Assembly: GCA_031258665.1 (NCBI GenBank)
Contig: JAIRML010000095.1
Coordinates: forward strand, 1-12,014
DNA length: 12,014 bases
Source: Oscillospiraceae bacterium
Lineage (GTDB): Bacteria > Bacillota > Clostridia > Oscillospirales > UBA929
Reading direction: 5' to 3'
A program made the position numbers and the translations under genes. The notes under the pieces were generated by a model. The model did no database searches and was not told the origin of the DNA. It saw only the letters and a list, made by a program, of their open reading frames with translations. Below are positions 1 to 6,576 of the stretch, piece after piece. Position 1 is the stretch's first letter, and each line of letters begins with the position of its first letter.

Positions 1-1233
1 CGATTTGGCGACGCTCCGCCAACCGGTGAGCAGGACCGGCCCGTCGCAGCGCAGGGCCGCCACTGCCAGGGCCATGGCGATGCGGTGGTCGTTCCACGCG
101 TCCACCCGCCCGCCCGCCAGACGCGGCGCACCCTCAATGGTCAGCGTGTCCTCCGTCTCCTCCACCCGCGCGCCCAGCTTACCGAGTTCCGCGGCCAGCG
201 CGTGCAGCCGGTCGCTCTCTTTGAGCCGCAGCCGCGCCGCGCCGACGATCCGGCTGCGCCCCTCGCCGAAACAGCACAGCGCCGCAATCGGCGGGACAAT
301 GTCGGGGGTCTCGCGCGCATCCACAGTGACGGCCCGCAGCCGCTCGGCCCGCACGCAAACGACACCCGCCCGCCAGTCTGTCTCCGCGCCCATCGCCCGC
401 AAAATCTCCAATATGGCCCTATCGCCCTGCCGGCTCTCCGGGTTCAGCCCAGCCACCGCCACCGGCCTTCCCAGGGCGGCGGCGGCAAGAAAAAAGGCCG
501 CCTGGGAGTAGTCCGCCTCCACCTGATACACGGCGGGACGGTAGCGCTGTCCGCCCCGGATGCGGTAGCTCTCACGCTCCTGTGTGACCGTTACGCCAAA
601 GCGCCGCATGACGTCCAGTGTCAGGTCCACGTAGCCGCGGGACTGCAGGGGCGTTGTGAGCCGGATCTCACTGTCGTCCGGCAGCAGCGGCAGGGTCAAC
701 AGGAGCCCAGAGACAAACTGGGAGCTCACATCTCCGGGCAAGGCGTAGGCGCCTCCGCGCAGTGGACCTCGCACACGGACCGCCCGCGGCTCCTGTACGA
801 ATACGGCGCCGGACAACCGAAAGAGGTCGGCATAGACCGCCAGCGGCCGCGCCAGCAGCCGTCCGCGGCCGGTAAAAACCGTCTCACGCGCTTCGAGCGC
901 GGCCAATGGCAGCAAAAAGCGCAGCGTGGAACCGGATTCGCCGCAATCGACGCGGCGGGGGAGGCCGGTTTGGGCCGACCCCGGCCCGATGCGCAGGACA
1001 TCCCCCCGCGCCGCGACGGCCGGCGACCACAGGGCCGCCACACCCGCCAGCGTGGCGTCGATATCCTCCGAGCGCCCCACGTTTTGCAGCACACTTTCTC
1101 CCGCCGCCAAACCGCGCGCGGCCAACGCCGCGCAGATCACCGCGCGGTGCCCCAGACTCTTGGACGGCGGCGGGGTGCGCACGCCGCCGGGGCACCGCGC
1201 GACCCGCTTCGCCCCGTTCATCGCCTCGTCCAT
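1..1233 (-). CDS. aroA: 3-phosphoshikimate 1-carboxyvinyltransferase (EPSP synthase), C-terminus cut by window edge
   Basis: EPSP synthase condenses shikimate-3-phosphate with phosphoenolpyruvate in the cytoplasmic shikimate pathway. The minus-strand frame is open from ATG 1233 to the window edge (411 residues). Visible family motifs: PSKSLGHRA at residues 23-31 (the Lys-Ser-x-x-x-Arg substrate site), DCGESGSTLRF at 97-106, SSQFVSGLL near 170-178, TPDIVPP at 309-315 with the expected catalytic Asp, RLKESDR at 336-342, and NDHRIAMALA at 381-390. The last visible residues, VAKS, match a point close to the usual end of the protein, so probably only 10-25 residues are missing. The start at 1233 is chosen because GGGAGG lies 7 nt upstream; an in-frame ATG 15 nt further upstream overlaps that site. 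It follows aroB by 47 nt and is presumably co-transcribed with tyrA and aroB. The SGSTLR loop differs from the GNAGTAMR of enterobacterial enzymes; I infer a clostridial-type enzyme but cannot judge inhibitor sensitivity. Confidence 0.96.
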   Translation of the reverse strand, partial: MDEAMNGAKRVARCPGGVRTPPPSKSLGHRAVICAALAARGLAAGESVLQNVGRSEDIDATLAGVAALWSPAVAARGDVLRIGPGSAQTGLPRRVDCGESGSTLRFLLPLAALEARETVFTGRGRLLARPLAVYADLFRLSGAVFVQEPRAVRVRGPLRGGAYALPGDVSSQFVSGLLLTLPLLPDDSEIRLTTPLQSRGYVDLTLDVMRRFGVTVTQERESYRIRGGQRYRPAVYQVEADYSQAAFFLAAAALGRPVAVAGLNPESRQGDRAILEILRAMGAETDWRAGVVCVRAERLRAVTVDARETPDIVPPIAALCCFGEGRSRIVGAARLRLKESDRLHALAAELGKLGARVEETEDTLTIEGAPRLAGGRVDAWNDHRIAMALAVAALRCDGPVLLTGWRSVAKS

Positions 1234-1280
1234 GTCACCGCCTCCCATCGATTTTCAGCCGGCTCCGCCGCGCGGCTTTG

Positions 1281-2360
1281 TCATCGTTGCGCCGACGCCT
1301 CCCCGGGCGGCGCCAGAGCGGCCTCAAGGTCGGCAAAGCGCATCTCCCGCGTAAAGGCCTCGCCGATCCGCCTCAAAAAAACAACCCGCACACCGCCCCC
1401 GCCGCTCTTTTTGTCAGATTCCATGGCCGACATCAGCGCGCCGGGCGCCTCCGGATAATCAGGTTCCAACCGATGCCGCGCCAGCAGACGGCGCAGCGCG
1501 TCGGCGGCGCCCGGCTGTGTGAGCGCGAGGCACTCTCCGAGCCGTGCCGCAATGACCATGCCGAAGGCCACCGCTTCCCCGTGGGTGTAGTGCCCGTACC
1601 CGTGGCGCCGCTCAATCGCATGCCCAAAGGTGTGGCCGAAATTGAGCAGCATCCGTTCGCCTAGGTCCCGCTCGTCGCGCGACACAATGCCGGCCTTGAC
1701 GCGGCAGCACGCCTCGATGATCTCCGGAAGCGCCGCCGGGTCCGCATCTCTGTCCAACTTGTCAAAGAGAGATCTCGACCGGATGGCCCCGTACTTGATC
1801 ACCTCGGCCATGCCGCCGCGCACCTCGCGCGCGGGCAGAGTGCGCAGCGTCTCCGGGTCGATGACCACCAGTTTGGGCTGGTAAAATGCGCCGATCAGAT
1901 TCTTTCCGCGCGTGTGGTTGACGGCCGTTTTGCCGCCCACACTGGAGTCCACCTGGGCCAACAGCGTCGTGGGTACCTGCACAAATCGGACTCCACGCAT
2001 CCAAGTGGCGGCCGCAAACCCGGCCAAGTCCCCTATGACGCCGCCGCCAAAGGCGACAACGAGCCCGCCGCGCGGCAGCCCCGCCTCCGCAAAGACATCG
2101 TACAGCCTGCCCAGCCCGCCCAAGCACTTGTTCGTCTCCCCCGCCGGAAACACCGCCGGTACAAAGGCGATGCCCGCGGCCGCCAGCGCCGCGGCGAACG
2201 GGGCGTGATAATGCGCCCACACGTTCTCATCCGTCACGACGACCACCGGGACCTCCTCCCCGCGAAACGGCAGAAGCGCCGCGCCCAGCTCCATGAGCAG
2301 GCCGTTTCCGATCCGGATCTCGTAGGCGCCGTCCGGCAGCCCCACTGTCAATGTTTTCAC
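1281..2360 (-). CDS. aroB: 3-dehydroquinate synthase
   Basis: AroB converts DAHP to 3-dehydroquinate, the second step of the shikimate pathway, using NAD and a divalent metal. The protein is 359 residues, the usual size. Motifs: the NAD-binding GGGVIGDLAGF at 105-115, TTLLAQVDSSVGGKT at 131-145, GGMAEVIKYG at 182-191 with the metal ligand Glu186, LNFGHTFGHAIE at 239-250 with His243/His247, HGEA at 260-263, and DKKSGGGG near 316-323. The frame stays open upstream to 2615, but homology begins only at the GTG codon at 2360, so GTG is taken as the start. This GTG overlaps the TGA of tyrA (GTGA), with AGGGAG 11 nt upstream inside tyrA, which suggests translational coupling. It lies between tyrA and aroA, all three feeding aromatic amino acid synthesis. 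Confidence 0.96.
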   Translation of the reverse strand: MKTLTVGLPDGAYEIRIGNGLLMELGAALLPFRGEEVPVVVVTDENVWAHYHAPFAAALAAAGIAFVPAVFPAGETNKCLGGLGRLYDVFAEAGLPRGGLVVAFGGGVIGDLAGFAAATWMRGVRFVQVPTTLLAQVDSSVGGKTAVNHTRGKNLIGAFYQPKLVVIDPETLRTLPAREVRGGMAEVIKYGAIRSRSLFDKLDRDADPAALPEIIEACCRVKAGIVSRDERDLGERMLLNFGHTFGHAIERRHGYGHYTHGEAVAFGMVIAARLGECLALTQPGAADALRRLLARHRLEPDYPEAPGALMSAMESDKKSGGGGVRVVFLRRIGEAFTREMRFADLEAALAPPGEASAQR

Positions 2361-3199
2361 CGTGTCAGCATCTCCCTCTTGTTTTGGCCCGCCCGCGCCA
2401 GCAGTTCGCGCAACGCGTCCGCGTCCCCGTCCGCCAGCGCCGCGCGGATGCGGCGCAGATTTTCGATGTAGCGGTCGAGCCAAACCTGTGTGTGGACCCG
2501 ATTGTCGAGCAAAAGCTCCGTCCAGGCGTCGGCGTTGATGTCCGCGACGCGGGTGCTGTCCCGGTACGCGCCCGCCGTGAACGCGGAGGTGATCTCCGGG
2601 TGGTAATCCATACACAGCCCCGCCGCGGCGATGTGCATGAGGTCGCTCGTATACGCGATGACGGCGTCGTGCCGGTCCGGCGGCGCCACGGCCAGGTGGG
2701 CGACGCCGATATGGCGCGCCATCTCCCGCATCAGGGCCACACTCTCCGGTTTGGTGGAGGCCAGCGGGCAGATGATCAGCCCCGCCCCCCGGTAGAGGTC
2801 CGGCGCCGCGTTCTCAAAGCCGTCTCGCTCCTTGCCCGCCATCGGGTGGATGCCGATATAGTCCACCCCCGTGGGCAGCAGCGCGGATATGCGGGCGTAG
2901 AGCCCGCTTTTGACACCGCAGATGTCGGTGACCACCGCGCCGGGCCGGAGCGCATCCGCACGGTCCGCCAACAGCGGCGGAATATGGTGCGCATACACAC
3001 AGAAGACCACAAGATCGGCCCCAAGCACATCATCCGGGCAGACAGAGGCGCTGTCCACCGCGCCGGCCTCTTCCGCGCGCCGGCATACACCCGCCTGCCT
3101 GTCCGTGCCGAGGCGCCGCGCGCCGCGAAACCCCCGCAGCGCGTAGCCGAGGGAGGCGCCCATCAAGCCGAGTCCAACGATCCCCACTGTAAACCCCAT
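2357..3199 (-). CDS. tyrA: prephenate dehydrogenase, short form without ACT domain
   Basis: TyrA oxidatively decarboxylates prephenate to 4-hydroxyphenylpyruvate, the committed step to tyrosine. The protein is 280 residues: an N-terminal Rossmann fold with GIVGLGLMGASLG at 6-18, then the catalytic-domain motifs HPMAGKE at 118-124 (conserved active-site His118), TSDLMH at 184-189 and YRDSTRVA at 212-219. No C-terminal ACT domain is present, unlike Bacillus TyrA of about 370 residues, so feedback control through such a domain is absent. ATG 3199 is chosen because GGAGG lies 5 nt upstream and the NAD-binding motif follows at once; the frame is open further upstream but runs into the terminator hairpin. 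It is the first gene of the tyrA-aroB-aroA operon. An intrinsic terminator sits only 16 nt upstream of the start, so expression probably depends on readthrough. Confidence 0.94.
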   Translation of the reverse strand: MGFTVGIVGLGLMGASLGYALRGFRGARRLGTDRQAGVCRRAEEAGAVDSASVCPDDVLGADLVVFCVYAHHIPPLLADRADALRPGAVVTDICGVKSGLYARISALLPTGVDYIGIHPMAGKERDGFENAAPDLYRGAGLIICPLASTKPESVALMREMARHIGVAHLAVAPPDRHDAVIAYTSDLMHIAAAGLCMDYHPEITSAFTAGAYRDSTRVADINADAWTELLLDNRVHTQVWLDRYIENLRRIRAALADGDADALRELLARAGQNKREMLTR

Positions 3200-3215
3200 C
3201 GCAACCTCCACACCC

Positions 3216-3251
3216 AAAAAGAAGAGGGCCCATGTCTTCACATGAACCCTC
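3216..3251 (-). terminator. intrinsic terminator hairpin in the tyrA leader (probable attenuator)
   Basis: On the minus strand a 12-bp stem (3240-3251 with 3224-3235, including two G-U pairs) closes a four-base loop GAAG and is followed by the U-rich tail TTCTTTTT. Only about 16 nt separate the tail from the tyrA ATG, too few for a separate promoter and leader, while the best promoter lies about 370 nt further upstream. The terminator must therefore be read through for tyrA to be expressed, which suggests conditional termination. It could also be a leaky barrier behind coaX. Confidence 0.75.
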
Positions 3252-3321
3252 GGAAACACCCGGTTTGCACCCACGCAAGGCCTCGGTCACCTCTGTTCAT
3301 GGCGTCTTTTCTGTTTTCCCC

Positions 3322-3366
3322 AGCAAAAGTAGCCGAAGCTAAAGTAGCTCCAGCGAAAGAGGAAAA
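3322..3366. repeat. degenerate 15-nt tandem repeat, three units
   Basis: Three successive 15-nt units begin AGCAAAAGTAGC, AGCTAAAGTAGC and AGCGAAAGAGG on the plus strand (3322, 3337, 3352). The first two share most bases; the third keeps only its first half. On the minus strand they give pyrimidine-rich GCTACTTT blocks. The unit lies in the tyrA leader between repeat copy 1 and the terminator. The function is unknown. Confidence 0.5.
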
Positions 3367-3390
3367 AGGATAAAACGCCGACCGATAGTA

Positions 3391-3460
3391 CCTTATTGCC
3401 GCTTCGCGGCAATAAAAAACAAGAATTTTGGTTGTGGGTTGCAGGGGCAACCCACGTTGG
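3391..3460 (+). repeat. two-hairpin intergenic repeat, copy 1
   Basis: This copy begins CCTTATTGCCGCTTCGCGGC and continues through an A-rich linker (AACAAGAATTTTGG) to a second inverted repeat, GTGGGTTGC-AGGG-GCAACCCAC, a perfect 9-bp stem. The first hairpin has the stem GCCGC/GCGGC with loop TTC, extended by flanking A-T pairs. By hand alignment it differs from copy 2 at about 8 of 66 positions. It lies in the tyrA leader. Neither hairpin is followed by a T-run in either direction, so a simple terminator role is unlikely. Confidence 0.85.
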
Positions 3461-3549
3461 GACCGCCGGCAGACCGCCCATACATACACTCCCGTTCCGA
3501 ACCGCCCCCGCAAGAGCGGCCAAAGCCCCGCCGCCCGCGCTTCCCAGTG

Positions 3550-3616
3550 CCTTGCTGCCGCTTCGCGGCAACAAGAAACAAGAATTTGGGTTGTGGGTTG
3601 CGGAGACAACCCACGC
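3550..3616 (+). repeat. two-hairpin intergenic repeat, copy 2
   Basis: This is a full copy with the hairpin stem GCCGC/GCGGC (loop TTC), the linker AACAAGAAACAAGAATTTGG and the second hairpin GTGGGTTG/CAACCCAC with a six-base loop. Similarity to copies 1 and 3 ends at CCCACG (3616), two bases short of the -10 box of the tyrA promoter. The predicted transcript therefore begins inside this repeat, with the second hairpin at its extreme 5' end. Confidence 0.85.
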
Positions 3617-3617
3617 T

Positions 3618-3657
3618 ATTATACCGCAAAGATCGTCAGATTGCAAGAGAAATTTCT
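3618..3657 (-). promoter_or_regulatory. sigma-70-type promoter for the tyrA-aroB-aroA operon
   Basis: On the minus strand a perfect TATAAT -10 box (3618-3623) lies 17 nt downstream of TTGCAA (3641-3646, four of six consensus bases). Transcription should begin near 3611. A 10-bp palindrome AGAAATTTCT (3648-3657) abuts the -35 box on its upstream side and could be an AT-rich UP element or an operator. The promoter is 34 nt or more beyond the coaX stop and drives the tyrA leader. Confidence 0.75.
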
Positions 3658-3694
3658 GCTGTCCACTGTGCGCCGGGTGTGAAAAACAACGCCG

Positions 3695-4465
3695 TCACTG
3701 CCTCCGGTTCTTTTCGTACAAGATCCTCAGCCCCCGCAGCAGGAGCGTCTCGTCGTGGATGACCGCATGGCGGCAGTGGGGCACCACACGGGCGGAGAGA
3801 CCGCCGGTCGCGACCACGCGCGCGGGCATGCCGAGCTCCGCCTCAAAGCGGTCGATCATGCCGTCCATCATCGCGGCCGTGCCAAAAATCGCGCCGCTCT
3901 TCATGCAATCGATCGTGTTTGCTGAGATCCCCCGGGCCGGCGCCTCGATGGGCACCTTAGGAAGCTGCGACGTGCTGTGCACGAGCGCGTCCATCGACAG
4001 CGCCACGCCGGGAAAGATGGCCCCGCCGATGAAGTTCGCCCTCTCGTCCACAACGCCGATCGTCGTGGCGGTGCCCATGTCAAAAATGATCACGGGCAGT
4101 TCATACGCCGCCGCCGCGGCGACACCCGTGGCCACGAGATCGCTGCCGAGCTGCGCGGGGTTGTCGATGCGGATGTTCAGCCCCGTCTTCAGCCCGGCGC
4201 CGACAATGAGCGCGTCGCACCCGGTGATCTTCCTGACCGCGAGGCGCATGGGGTTCGTGAGCGGCGGGACAACGGAGGAGATGATGGCCCCTGTAAAAAC
4301 GCGAGGGTCGATCTCGTCCAGATCAAGAATCTGCCGAATGGCAACGGCGTATTCGTATTCTGTCTTATGGATATCCGTCTCCATGCGAAACATTCCGGAG
4401 ATTTTCTCCCCGCGCACGCACCCAAAAACGATGTTGGAGTTGCCGACGTCGACAACCAGCAGCAT
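3695..4465 (-). CDS. coaX: type III pantothenate kinase
   Basis: CoaX phosphorylates pantothenate in the first step of coenzyme A synthesis; it belongs to the ASKHA fold and differs from CoaA in regulation. The protein is 256 residues, the family size. Motifs: the phosphate-binding DVGNSNIVFG at 6-15, a GSDLVATGVAA block at 107-117 keeping the catalytic-type Asp109, IFDMGTATTIGVVD at 127-140, and GGAIFPGVALSMDAL to SQLP at 147-169. The usual GADR sequence reads GSDL here, so the Arg is replaced by Leu; I believe some clostridial CoaX proteins share this, but could not check. ATG 4465 is the start; AAAGGAG lies about 10 nt upstream, inside the end of the preceding gene. The 4-nt gap to the ECF transporter gene implies one transcript and a pantothenate uptake-and-trapping pair. 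Confidence 0.93.
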   Translation of the reverse strand: MLLVVDVGNSNIVFGCVRGEKISGMFRMETDIHKTEYEYAVAIRQILDLDEIDPRVFTGAIISSVVPPLTNPMRLAVRKITGCDALIVGAGLKTGLNIRIDNPAQLGSDLVATGVAAAAAYELPVIIFDMGTATTIGVVDERANFIGGAIFPGVALSMDALVHSTSQLPKVPIEAPARGISANTIDCMKSGAIFGTAAMMDGMIDRFEAELGMPARVVATGGLSARVVPHCRHAVIHDETLLLRGLRILYEKNRRQ

Positions 4466-4469
4466 ACGG

Positions 4470-5108
4470 CTACGACTCCTTTCCTCGGCCGGGGAAGAAT
4501 CTGACCAACACTTTGCTGACGGCGCCGCTGACGACGGCGCACAGCACAGCCTCAATGGCAGCTTGCACCGCGACGCCGCCCAGCACAAACAGGGCAACCG
4601 TCGCCACCCCCCCCGAGACGCCCGCCTTTTCGGCGTAACCGACGACAAAAGTATTCCAAAATAACAGCATGAGACCGCCCATGAAGAGGACCGTGTTGAG
4701 CGCGGCCGTGGCAAACCCGCTGACCGCGTAACTCGCGACGCGCGTGCGGTCGATTTTGTGCAGCGCCTTGAAGATGAGCCCCCCGAGCCAGCCCTCCAAG
4801 ATGCGCGGCACAATGCAGACGACGGTAAAAGCAACCGGATTGAGCGGGAACAGGAGCGGCCCCAGGTCGGCGCCCATGAAAGCGCCGCGGAGAAACATCA
4901 GGATCCCGAACAGTCCGCCCAGAAACGCGCCCGCAGACGGCCCGCAGACAATCGCCCCAATGGCGACGGGGATCGGCAGCAATGTCAGAGACAAGACCAG
5001 ATTGATCGGCAGCAGTCCGAGCGGCGTAAACGCCATGATGATGATGACGGCGGCAAGTACGGCCATTTGTACCATCTTGCCCACTTCGATACGGGTTTTG
5101 CTTTTCAT
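4470..5108 (-). CDS. ECF transporter S component, probably pantothenate-specific (PanT-like)
   Basis: This 212-residue membrane protein looks like the substrate-binding S component of an energy-coupling factor vitamin transporter, which works with a shared T component and two ATPases encoded elsewhere. About six hydrophobic segments are visible, near residues 12-33, 36-56, 58-73, 89-113, 126-155 and 168-202. The first helix carries the small-residue pattern AVLAAV used by S components to contact the T component, and the LLPIPVAIGAIVCGPSAGAFLGG segment (44-65, written here as one family signature) is typical. Substrate assignment rests on context: coaX, the pantothenate kinase, begins 4 nt after its stop. 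ATG 5108 is preceded by a very strong AGGAGGAAGG site. The family is clear from sequence; the pantothenate specificity is inferred, and a related vitamin precursor is possible. Confidence 0.85.
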   Translation of the reverse strand: MKSKTRIEVGKMVQMAVLAAVIIIMAFTPLGLLPINLVLSLTLLPIPVAIGAIVCGPSAGAFLGGLFGILMFLRGAFMGADLGPLLFPLNPVAFTVVCIVPRILEGWLGGLIFKALHKIDRTRVASYAVSGFATAALNTVLFMGGLMLLFWNTFVVGYAEKAGVSGGVATVALFVLGGVAVQAAIEAVLCAVVSGAVSKVLVRFFPGRGKES

Positions 5109-5167
5109 AACCTTCCTCCTGGCTGTCGCTCCCGCCTCACGCGGGATGCGGCGCAAACTATGAGGAT

Positions 5168-5197
5168 ATTATATACAATACCCTCGGCGAAAGTCAA
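5168..5197 (-). promoter_or_regulatory. sigma-70-type promoter for the transporter-coaX operon
   Basis: TTGACT (5192-5197) and a perfect TATAAT (5168-5173) are separated by 18 nt on the minus strand. The -35 box overlaps the TGA stop of larC (5194-5196). The predicted start is near 5161, giving a 5' leader of about 50 nt that contains a 6-bp hairpin TCCCGC/GCGGGA (5130-5146) just before the ribosome binding site. I see no riboswitch in this short leader. Confidence 0.8.
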
Positions 5198-6423
5198 GGG
5201 CCGGCGCGGGCGCGTTCCCAGGCGGTCAGCGCGGCGCGGCACACATCGCGCAGCGGCACATCCGCCGCCAGCGCGGCGGCCCGCAGGGACTCGTACTCCG
5301 GTTTGGCCTTCACCACGCCGTCCCGGCGCGACACCTTGCAAACCACCGGCCCGTACGGCGTATCCACCGTCTGTACCGCCCGATCCATCACATGCCGTTC
5401 CGCGAGCCGCCGGCGCAGGCCGATCGTGGCCGTGTGGCGAAACAGCAGCTCCGCCGCCGCCGTCTCGTCCTCCGGCGCGCACAGCACGGTGATCTGAAGG
5501 CCCGGGCGCCCTTTTTTCATCGTGATTGGTGTGAAGTAACATTCCTTTACATTGATGGCCCACAGGCGCTCCGCGGCATAGGCCAGTGATTCGCCCGTGG
5601 CGTCGTCCACCACGGCCACCAACTCGCACACCATATCCCGCCCGGCTGCCGCTTCACTTTTTTCTGTCTCCACCAAGACGGCGCGCAGCAGGTTGGGGTG
5701 GTCAAAGTCCCTGTGGCCTGCGCCATAACCGACAGCGCGTATGACCCCCGCCGGGCACGGCACACCCGTCCGCGCGGCCAGAGCCGCCACGAGCCCGGCG
5801 CCCGTAGGCGTGATCATCTCTCCCTCCACATCCGTGAACACCACCGGCGCGCCGCACGCCTCCAATATGGCCAGTGTGGCCGGCGCGGGCACCGGAATGC
5901 GCCCGTGCCGGCACAGGACAAAGCCGCGCCCCTCCCGCAAGCGGGAGACATGGATCTCATCGGGCGCCAAGTGTGCCAGACACAGCGCAACGGCCACGAT
6001 GTCGACGATCGAATCGACAGCGCCCACCTCGTGAAAGCGCACTGCCTCCGGCGGCTTTCCGTGGATGGCCCCTTCGGCCCGCGCGATGACCTCAAAGACC
6101 GACAGGGCCCGCGCCCATACCGCACGCGGCAGCGCCGGCGACGCCAGCAACGCTCGGATATCGCCCATCGTACGGTGCACATGGCCGCTGTGAGACATCC
6201 CGTGGCCGTCGTGCCCGTGCGCGTCGCTCTCGAGCAGCACTGTAAACCGCTTCGCACCGATGCCGTTCTTTTGCACAGAGGTCCACTCCGTCCGATACCC
6301 CTCCAGGCACAGGGCGCGCAGACCCTCGTCCACCACACCGGCCGGCACTCCCAGATCGGTCAGCGCCGCCACGGCCATGTCGCCGCTGATGCCGGAAAAA
6401 CAGTCCAGATATAAGATTTTCAA
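5194..6423 (-). CDS. larC: LarC-type nickel insertion protein (nickel-pincer cofactor synthesis)
   Basis: LarC inserts nickel, in a CTP-dependent reaction, into the pyridinium-dithiocarboxylate precursor to form the nickel-pincer nucleotide used by lactate racemase (LarA) and related enzymes. The 409-residue product matches the DUF111/LarC family: MKILYLDCFSGISGDM at 1-16, FHEVGAVDSIVDIV at 130-143, PVPAPATL at 177-184, GEMITPTGAGL at 201-211, and a C-terminal half with KKGRPG at 303-308. A His-rich loop (His69 to His83, six His residues) probably binds metal. It is one continuous frame, unlike the larC1/larC2 pair of Lactobacillus that needs a programmed frameshift. The start is TTG at 6423, favoured by AGGAGGG 5 nt upstream; the nearby ATG 6448 is in another frame. 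No larA, larB or larE is in the window, so the client enzyme is unknown. Confidence 0.92.
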   Translation of the reverse strand: MKILYLDCFSGISGDMAVAALTDLGVPAGVVDEGLRALCLEGYRTEWTSVQKNGIGAKRFTVLLESDAHGHDGHGMSHSGHVHRTMGDIRALLASPALPRAVWARALSVFEVIARAEGAIHGKPPEAVRFHEVGAVDSIVDIVAVALCLAHLAPDEIHVSRLREGRGFVLCRHGRIPVPAPATLAILEACGAPVVFTDVEGEMITPTGAGLVAALAARTGVPCPAGVIRAVGYGAGHRDFDHPNLLRAVLVETEKSEAAAGRDMVCELVAVVDDATGESLAYAAERLWAINVKECYFTPITMKKGRPGLQITVLCAPEDETAAAELLFRHTATIGLRRRLAERHVMDRAVQTVDTPYGPVVCKVSRRDGVVKAKPEYESLRAAALAADVPLRDVCRAALTAWERARAGP

Positions 6424-6486
6424 ACTTGTCCCTCCTCTCAGGGGTCATTGGGTTTTATGGCCATCAGGCGTTATCCCTTTACAGCA

Positions 6487-6556
6487 CCTTGTTGCCGCGA
6501 AGCGGCAGCAAGAAACAAGAATTTGGGTTGTGGGTTGCAGGGGCAGCCCACGTTGG
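6487..6556 (+). repeat. two-hairpin intergenic repeat, copy 3
   Basis: This full copy lies in the 153-nt gap between asnS and larC. It has the same layout as copies 1 and 2: a GC-rich hairpin, the linker AACAAGAATTTGGG, and a hairpin of GTGGGTTGC paired with GCAGCCCAC. Its first hairpin reads GCCGC-GAA-GCGGC, so the 13-bp palindrome is flipped relative to its flanks compared with copies 1 and 2. The upstream bases CAGCACC are shared with copy 4. The rest of the gap contains the larC ribosome binding site and no convincing promoter or T-tailed terminator. Confidence 0.85.
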
Positions 6557-6576
6557 TTATCTTTCGACGCATCTCT

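Larger units (their letters stand above)
3200..3611 (-). promoter_or_regulatory. long 5' leader of the tyrA operon
   Basis: This is the untranslated stretch between the predicted transcription start near 3611 and tyrA. In transcription order it holds repeat copy 2 (starting almost at the first transcribed base), a G+C-rich stretch of about 90 nt with no recognised content, repeat copy 1, a degenerate 15-nt tandem repeat, and a terminator hairpin close to the tyrA ribosome binding site. Several overlapping open frames cross it, but they mostly translate the repeats, lack good ribosome binding sites and resemble no family I know; I do not call them genes. The length and terminal hairpin are typical of an attenuated leader, but I see no T-box sequence (AGGGTGGNACCGCG) or other riboswitch class I recognise. 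Confidence 0.55.

Noticed and set aside
1281..2615. N-terminal extension of aroB to 444 residues
   Set aside because: The extra 85 residues are a shadow of the tyrA coding region; homology begins at GTG 2360.
3216..3300. T-box riboswitch upstream of tyrA
   Set aside because: A GGGTGCAAACCGGG stretch resembles the T-box only loosely: the UGGN pairing bases and spacing do not fit, and I could not find the stem I motifs.
3287..3646. Small overlapping proteins with CFLLPRSG-type repeats on the minus strand
   Set aside because: These frames translate the two-hairpin repeats, lack ribosome binding sites, and resemble one another only because the DNA repeats do.
5932..5947. Hairpin CTCCCGC/GCGGGAG inside larC
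   Set aside because: A 7-bp stem in GC-rich coding DNA is expected by chance; nothing else marks it.
5194..6423. Programmed frameshift in larC
   Set aside because: The gene is one uninterrupted frame covering both halves of the family, so no frameshift is needed.
3391..6556. Repeat hairpins as rho-independent terminators
   Set aside because: No U-run follows the stems in the direction of transcription, and the promoter for tyrA lies upstream of two copies.
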